In this document: positions 59,392 to 64,000 of the stretch, piece by piece
How positions within the stretch are numbered: the stretch's first letter is position 1
Layout of the letters: each line of letters begins with the position of its first letter
Source of the DNA: Paenibacillus alba
GTDB taxonomy: Bacteria > Bacillota > Bacilli > Paenibacillales > NBRC-103111
DNA: 64,000 nucleotides
Reading direction: 5' to 3'
Assembly: GCF_013204855.1 (NCBI RefSeq)
Contig: NZ_JABMKZ010000032.1
Location: 32,365-96,364 of the forward strand
Notes under the pieces: model-generated
Seen by the model: the letters and a program-made list of their open reading frames with translations, nothing else
Database searches by the model: none
Told to the model about the DNA's origin: nothing
Translations under genes and position numbers: made by a program

Positions 59392-60273
59392 TCACTTTCT
59401 TTGCTCTTTATCTTTATTTCTATTCTTATCCAGCTTTTTATTTTGCGAAAATCTTAAAATTTCATTTTGGCTTTTCACATGCTTCAAAGCATTGATCTCA
59501 CCGCCAATAATGATGATCAGCGCCGATATGTAGAACCACGTCATTAAGACTATGATGCCCCCGACACTGCCATAAGTGGCGCTATAGTTCGTAAAATTGT
59601 TCACATAGAAGGAGAAACCGAGAGAAGTCCCTTGCCAGCCTAAGGAGGCGAATAGGGCTCCCGGAAGCACGCTTTTGCAAGTCAAACAAGTGTTAGGAGC
59701 TATGTAATAAATACCGATAAAAACAACGAAAATGATGATGAAGTTTACAAGCCAGCGGAAGTTATTCCAAAGATGAATCTTCGCTGCCGCAATAGGGACA
59801 TGAGCCTCCATCCACGTGCCGATCCAATTCCCGAATACACTTAGAAGCAGCGCGGACGCGATAACGATGAGCATACCCAGTGTCAGCATTACAGCAAGGA
59901 ACCGCGAATGAATGAAGCTTTTGCGTTCCGGCAGTCCATAGGCTTTATTCACAGCAATCACAATAGAATTCATCGCGGCGCTTGCACTGACTAAGGCCAA
60001 GATGATCCCGAAGGAAAGCGTTGCCCCTCTTTTGACATTCAGTAAATTGCTGAGCGTTTCCTCCAACCAGCTTGAGACGGCTCCCGGCACGTACTCCTTG
60101 ATCAATAACATGATATCATCGGAAGAGAAGGGCATATACCCTAATAAACTCATGATAAAAAGCAGAAACGGGAACAAAGACAGTAAAAAATAGTAGGCGC
60201 ACTGCGCGGCAAGCCCCGTAGCGTCATGCTTCTGAAATTGCCCCCATAGCAATTTAAAATTCGAGATAACCAT
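59392..60273 (-). CDS. YihY/BrkB-family membrane protein
   Basis: 293 residues with six hydrophobic helices. The N-terminal DATGLAAQCAYYFLLSLFPFLLFIMSLLG and the later SLGWQGTSLGFSFYVNNFTNYSATYGSVGGIIVLMTWFYISALIIIIGGEINAL are the YihY signatures. Long misnamed as ribonuclease BN; real function unclear. Charged lysine-rich C-terminus. AAAGGA about ten bases upstream. Confidence 0.92.
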   Translation of the reverse strand: MVISNFKLLWGQFQKHDATGLAAQCAYYFLLSLFPFLLFIMSLLGYMPFSSDDIMLLIKEYVPGAVSSWLEETLSNLLNVKRGATLSFGIILALVSASAAMNSIVIAVNKAYGLPERKSFIHSRFLAVMLTLGMLIVIASALLLSVFGNWIGTWMEAHVPIAAAKIHLWNNFRWLVNFIIIFVVFIGIYYIAPNTCLTCKSVLPGALFASLGWQGTSLGFSFYVNNFTNYSATYGSVGGIIVLMTWFYISALIIIIGGEINALKHVKSQNEILRFSQNKKLDKNRNKDKEQRK

Positions 60274-60351
60274 AGGATTATTATCCTTTCTTTGGGCTAA
60301 AATTATGATAGAATAGGTAATTCAGAAATGCTAGGAAACAGGTGAATAATA

Positions 60352-62706
60352 ATGAGTTCTCTTTCTATATACCCCACTCCGTCAGGCTCGAAACCTACCC
60401 TTGAGCGCCCCATTCCCCATGCGAAAATGGCCCAGCTAACGAATAGCACACATTTCGTATCGAATGAGGAGCAGGACGCTTTCTTTTTTCGCGATTTGGA
60501 AGACAGCCAGATTCTGCTTAATGAAGCGCAGGTGCAAGCCGTTCGTCATTATAAGGGGCCTTTGTTGACATTAGCTGGAGCCGGTTCAGGGAAAACGACC
60601 GTTCTGGTATGTCGAGTCGCCTACTTACTGCGTGTCCATCGGGTGCATCCGAGCCATCTGCTGCTGATCACTTTTTCTAAAAAGGCCGCCGAAGAAATGA
60701 GAGAACGTCTTACTTCTCTGCCCGGAATTGATAGCAGCATGACGCAGTCGATACAGGTGCGCACTTTTCATGCCTTTTGTTTGCGACTGCTTCGAATGAA
60801 TGGGTTTCAGCAGGAAATTTTGAGCGATGGCCGCTTCCAGCAAATTGTATTTAAACGCATTATGCTAAGTATGGGTTTACAGGATACGTATCAGCCGGAG
60901 GTGCTTATTGCCCTGCTTTCCTCCTATAAAATGCAGCTTATCGAGGTCCAGGATCTCCCGAAAAAAACGGAAGAGGATCAGGAAACGAAGAAGATTTTCA
61001 TGCAATATGAGCAGTGGAAAATGGAACAGCACAAAATCGATTTCGATGATATTCTGCTCCTCGCCTACCATTTATTGAAGCAAAATGCCGATATTCTTCG
61101 TTCATTGGAACGAAAGTTTACTTATATCAGCGTCGATGAGTTTCAAGATACGAACACGGTTCAATATGAAATTATTAAAATGATCGCTCAAAATCATCAG
61201 AACCTCATGGTCGTTGGCGACGATGACCAGACGATTTATTCGTTCAATGGGGCTCGGAATGAATTCATCCTGCAGTTCCATGAGCAGTATCCAACTGCCA
61301 AAACGGTCACTCTGGACATCAACTACCGTTCTACTTCCAGCATCGTTGGTCTGGGGAACGCTATTATCCGCCATAATGTCCATCGGAAAGCAAAAACTCT
61401 TTTGGCTACAAAGCAAAGCGATTTGGCACCAAACTATGTACGGCCTGCGAGCAGCGATGAAGAAGCCGATTGGTTGATTCAAGATCTTCGGATGAAAGTT
61501 GCTGAAGGCCGCAGCCTGTATGGAGATTTTGCGATTCTCTATCGAACTGCCAGCAACAGCCGGGCCATTATCGAGCAGTTGATCATGCATAATTTGCCTT
61601 TTGTCGATTACGGCAGCAATGACTCTTTCTACGATCAATGGATGGTGAAGCCGATTATTGACCACCTTCGAATTGCCCATGAACGGCGAAATTTCGAAGC
61701 CATAGAGGGTGTCCTACCTTCATTATATATTGGTCGAGATCAAGGCATGCGGATTATTCAAGATCAAGAGGCTATTCAAGCCAAAAAGTGGCCGTTAATC
61801 CATCTGCTTGGCTTGCCGCAGCTCAAGGAATTCCAAAAAGAAAAGTTGAAGAGCCGAATCAAGTTGATCAAATCTCTTGCTGAGATGAAGCCGCTGGCAG
61901 CGGTTCAAACCATTCGCAAAGATTTCTACGATTCCTTCTTGGAAACGAACAAGCGCAGCAAGCTGACCCAGCATCGTGAAATGCTGAAAGAAACGCTGGA
62001 TGAGCTGGAATCCTCCGCCAAACGATTCGATACGGTGGAGCAATTTCTTTATTTTATCCATGAAGTCGCAGAAAAACGCACGGAAATGAGCGCTCTGAAA
62101 AAAGATCATGCCGCGAATAAAATTTCGCTCATGACCATTCATAAATCGAAGGGACTCGAGTTCAAGGTGGTGTACTTGCTTTGTGCGATTGAGGGCAACA
62201 TGCCGCATAGCTCGGCACTCGATGCCGGCCATCTGGACGATGTGAAGCTGGCCGGGGTTGCGGGGCGCGACAAGGGTCCCGCCGCGCTCGAGGAAGAACG
62301 GCGACTGGCCTACGTCGCCGTCACACGCGCCAAGGCTGAGCTGCTGATCAGCTCGCCGGCGTATTATCGCGGGAAGAAGGCGGAGCCTTCCCGCTTCCTG
62401 CTGTCCGCGTTCTCTGACGCGGACGCTGGGGCTGTTGCCAGCCGCAAGCCTGCGGCGGCTGGCAGTGGGGCTGCGGCCCGCGAAGCGGCCGCAGGGCGCC
62501 CGGCGGCGCGGCGGTTTGACGCCGGCGCGGGGCGCGAAGCCGCGACGGAGGATGTCGCGGCGTGGGTGTGCGGCCAGGCCGGCTGCAAGGCCTGGTCGCG
62601 GATCTCGTCGCCGCAGGAAGCGCGGCTGACGGCGAAGGCCTGCCCCCTATGCGGCCAGGCCATGGTGAAAGGCCGCCGGATGGTCTCCCTCGCTCGCACA
62701 CGCTGA
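60352..62706 (+). CDS. UvrD/PcrA-type SF1 DNA helicase with C-terminal zinc ribbon
   Basis: 784 residues. Helicase motifs in order: Walker A LAGAGSGKTTVLVCRVAYLL (about residue 80), VRTFHAF, FTYISVDEFQDTN (II), MVVGDDDQTIYSFNGA (III), LDINYRST (IV), LMTIHKSKGLEFKVVYL (V) and EEERRLAYVAVTRAK (VI). A 3'-5' helicase used in repair or recombination. Residues about 690-735 are Ala/Gly/Arg-rich low-complexity and strongly GC-rich, and the last 45 residues hold Cys pairs (VCGQAGCKAW and KACPLCGQAM) that look like a zinc ribbon. AGGTGA upstream of the ATG at 60352. Confidence 0.93.
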   Translation: MSSLSIYPTPSGSKPTLERPIPHAKMAQLTNSTHFVSNEEQDAFFFRDLEDSQILLNEAQVQAVRHYKGPLLTLAGAGSGKTTVLVCRVAYLLRVHRVHPSHLLLITFSKKAAEEMRERLTSLPGIDSSMTQSIQVRTFHAFCLRLLRMNGFQQEILSDGRFQQIVFKRIMLSMGLQDTYQPEVLIALLSSYKMQLIEVQDLPKKTEEDQETKKIFMQYEQWKMEQHKIDFDDILLLAYHLLKQNADILRSLERKFTYISVDEFQDTNTVQYEIIKMIAQNHQNLMVVGDDDQTIYSFNGARNEFILQFHEQYPTAKTVTLDINYRSTSSIVGLGNAIIRHNVHRKAKTLLATKQSDLAPNYVRPASSDEEADWLIQDLRMKVAEGRSLYGDFAILYRTASNSRAIIEQLIMHNLPFVDYGSNDSFYDQWMVKPIIDHLRIAHERRNFEAIEGVLPSLYIGRDQGMRIIQDQEAIQAKKWPLIHLLGLPQLKEFQKEKLKSRIKLIKSLAEMKPLAAVQTIRKDFYDSFLETNKRSKLTQHREMLKETLDELESSAKRFDTVEQFLYFIHEVAEKRTEMSALKKDHAANKISLMTIHKSKGLEFKVVYLLCAIEGNMPHSSALDAGHLDDVKLAGVAGRDKGPAALEEERRLAYVAVTRAKAELLISSPAYYRGKKAEPSRFLLSAFSDADAGAVASRKPAAAGSGAAAREAAAGRPAARRFDAGAGREAATEDVAAWVCGQAGCKAWSRISSPQEARLTAKACPLCGQAMVKGRRMVSLARTR

Positions 62707-62786
62707 GCTTGCGGATAGGCTCCGGCTGCATGATCGACCTCCAACGTGGATAGAATACCTCTATCTGACCAGTTGGAGGGACACAC

Positions 62787-63689
62787 ATGATCAAGCGTTT
62801 CAATCGATTAGCTATTGAATTGCCGCAACCGACAACCGCCGATCCGAACGCGGCTGCCGCTGTCCAAGAATTGCTCGGCGGCAAATTCGGTGAAATGTCT
62901 ACACTGAACAACTACATGTTCCAGTCCTTTAACTTCAAGAACAAAACAAAGCTGAAGCCCTTCTACGATCTCGTCTCGAGCATCACAGCAGAGGAATTCG
63001 GCCATGTCGAATTAGTTACGCATGCGATCAACCTTTGCCTTGCCGGCTCAACCCGGCCCGGAGATCCAGATTCCACCCCTCTGGCAGCTGCCAAGGATGT
63101 GCGCAATACACAGCATTTCATTGTTGCCGGCCAGAATGCTCTGCCTTTTGACTCCATGGGCAAGCCTTGGACGGGTGAAAATGTGTTCAACAGCGGCAAT
63201 CTAATCCTCGATCTGCTGCATAATTTCTTCCTGGAGTGCGGGGCTCGCACACATAAGATGCGCGTTTATGAAATGACAAGCCACCCTGTGGCCCGCGCCA
63301 TGATTGGCTATTTGCTTGTCCGCGGAGGCGTGCACGTTGTTGCATACGCCAAAGCGCTTGAAGTAGCTACTGGAGCTGATGTCACCAAGCTCATTCCGAT
63401 TCCAAGCTTGGACAACAAAGCTTTCAATGAGACTCGCAAATATGAGGAAAAAGGCTTGCACCGTGTGCTCTACCGTTTCAGCGATGAGGACTACAAGGAC
63501 TTGGAGCAAATCTGGAAAGGTGCGCATCCCGAGGACGGCGGCTCCTTGATTGTAAAGGAAGGCATCCCCGAGGGTGGTCCTATCCCGGACTACGCAGATA
63601 CACCGGAAGAGTTCGCGCCCGGCATATTCCCGGAGGATTTCATGAAAATTGCTGCTAGACTGCAGCAACAGGCGGGAATTACTGTGTGA
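62787..63689 (+). CDS. Manganese catalase
   Basis: 300 residues, the dinuclear Mn (KatN-type) catalase that turns H2O2 into water and O2. Ligands are visible in order: GKFGEMSTLNNYMFQSF (Glu), SITAEEFGHVELVTHAINL (Glu and His, ExxH), HNFFLECGARTHKMRVYEM (Glu) and VRGGVHVVAYAKALE (His). GGAGGG six bases upstream. A GATAGA-ATACC-TCTATC dyad lies at about 62748-62765 and may be an operator. It has no PerR box. Monocistronic. Confidence 0.95.
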   Translation: MIKRFNRLAIELPQPTTADPNAAAAVQELLGGKFGEMSTLNNYMFQSFNFKNKTKLKPFYDLVSSITAEEFGHVELVTHAINLCLAGSTRPGDPDSTPLAAAKDVRNTQHFIVAGQNALPFDSMGKPWTGENVFNSGNLILDLLHNFFLECGARTHKMRVYEMTSHPVARAMIGYLLVRGGVHVVAYAKALEVATGADVTKLIPIPSLDNKAFNETRKYEEKGLHRVLYRFSDEDYKDLEQIWKGAHPEDGGSLIVKEGIPEGGPIPDYADTPEEFAPGIFPEDFMKIAARLQQQAGITV

Positions 63690-64000
63690 ATCAGGAAACA
63701 GCTGCAAGTAAGAGGCTGTCGCAACCCTGCGCTAGCTGCGCAGTCTACATCTAGTCGTGTAGTCGGCAAATTCCTGCAATTATGCATCCTTTTTGTCTTT
63801 GGAACAGATAAAAAGGTAAAAAGCCTGCAATTATGCATCCTTTCGAAGCCTTTTTTCGATCCTAGGTTGGAAAAGCCTGAAAAGCCTGCATAATCCAGGC
63901 TGTTGAGTAACCCTTAGTTTTCACAAAAAAACTATGAAATCAAACGGGACCTTAGCGGTTTTGAGGTGAAAAAGAACAAGTTAAGAAGGGTTGAGCCAAG
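63690..64000. repeat. Intergenic end region with TGCA-type repeats
   Basis: TTCCTGCAATTATGCATCC at 63771 and AAGCCTGCAATTATGCATCC at 63820, with several AAAAGCCTGxA fragments up to about 63900. No gene is seen in the last 310 bases. Confidence 0.6.

Noticed and set aside
1..64000. tRNA, rRNA, insertion sequences or prophage genes
   Set aside because: I looked for TTCGA-type tRNA arms, transposase motifs and phage structural genes by eye and found none; a tRNAscan run could still find a missed tRNA.

Overview
The window looks like a chromosomal segment of a low-to-moderate GC, spore-forming Firmicute of the Paenibacillaceae, most likely Paenibacillus. The evidence is strong AGGAGG-type ribosome sites, sigma-A promoters, a glgBCD glycogen operon with a separate GlgD subunit, a XylR/xylA pair, a TPP-riboswitch-controlled ykoEDC thiamine transporter, YtxH, YkvA and YiaA/B small proteins, an SLH surface protein, a LysM-GH18 spore-type hydrolase, and intergenic repeat families of a kind I associate with Paenibacillus genomes. 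No tRNA, rRNA, CRISPR array, prophage or insertion sequence was seen.

Layout. 1-6.7 kb: a STAS-domain protein (cut by the window edge), the operon glgB-glgC-glgD plus an unknown membrane-anchored protein, and a response regulator-PP2C phosphatase. 6.9-8.5 kb: a YtxH stress protein, a small unknown protein and a nested repeat array. 8.5-15.5 kb: fumC, a thioesterase, a PPOX-type protein, a 54-residue acidic peptide, a DUF3298-like protein, an RNA methylase and a divergent LysR/ilvE pair. 15.5-20.2 kb: YkvA, a small lipoprotein pair, aguA-aguB (agmatine to putrescine) and azoR. 20.2-26.1 kb: a 114-bp repeat array, a phosphoesterase, a dihydroorotate-dehydrogenase-like/membrane fusion, flavohaemoglobin with a CRP/FNR site, and a convergent Crp/Fnr regulator. 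26-29 kb: xylR/xylA. 29.3-32.5 kb: five small membrane protein genes. 32.5-40.3 kb: LysM-GH18, a chemotaxis receptor, a ten-repeat Ig-like secreted protein, a GNAT-like protein and a small protein with a C-terminal GLLGLLGMLGL tail. 40.4-42.4 kb: psuK-psuG. 43-46.5 kb: nitroreductase, YlmA-type ATPase, Fsr-type exporter and a FadR-type regulator. 46.7-49.4 kb: a 113-bp repeat array, a tiny CDGSH-like protein and an SLH protein. 49.9-53 kb: ykoEDC under a TPP riboswitch. 53-58 kb: a DUF3105 protein, an AraC regulator, pyruvate kinase, a 74-bp repeat array and a Fur-boxed siderophore ATPase. 58-64 kb: uvsE, yihY, a UvrD-type helicase and manganese catalase.

Themes: carbon storage and central carbon (glg, fumC, pyk, xylA), nitrogen and polyamines (ilvE, aguAB), redox and metal stress (hmp, azoR, Mn catalase, Fur sites, CDGSH-like peptide), DNA repair (uvsE, UvrD-type) and envelope functions. 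The most interesting items are a 25-residue CDGSH-like peptide with a densely palindromic promoter, a dihydroorotate-dehydrogenase-like domain fused to an internally duplicated eight-helix membrane domain, a CRP/FNR site placed at -41.5 of the flavohaemoglobin promoter, and repeat families with constant 113-, 114- and 74-bp periods, one nested inside another. All calls are from reading the sequence; no database search was run.
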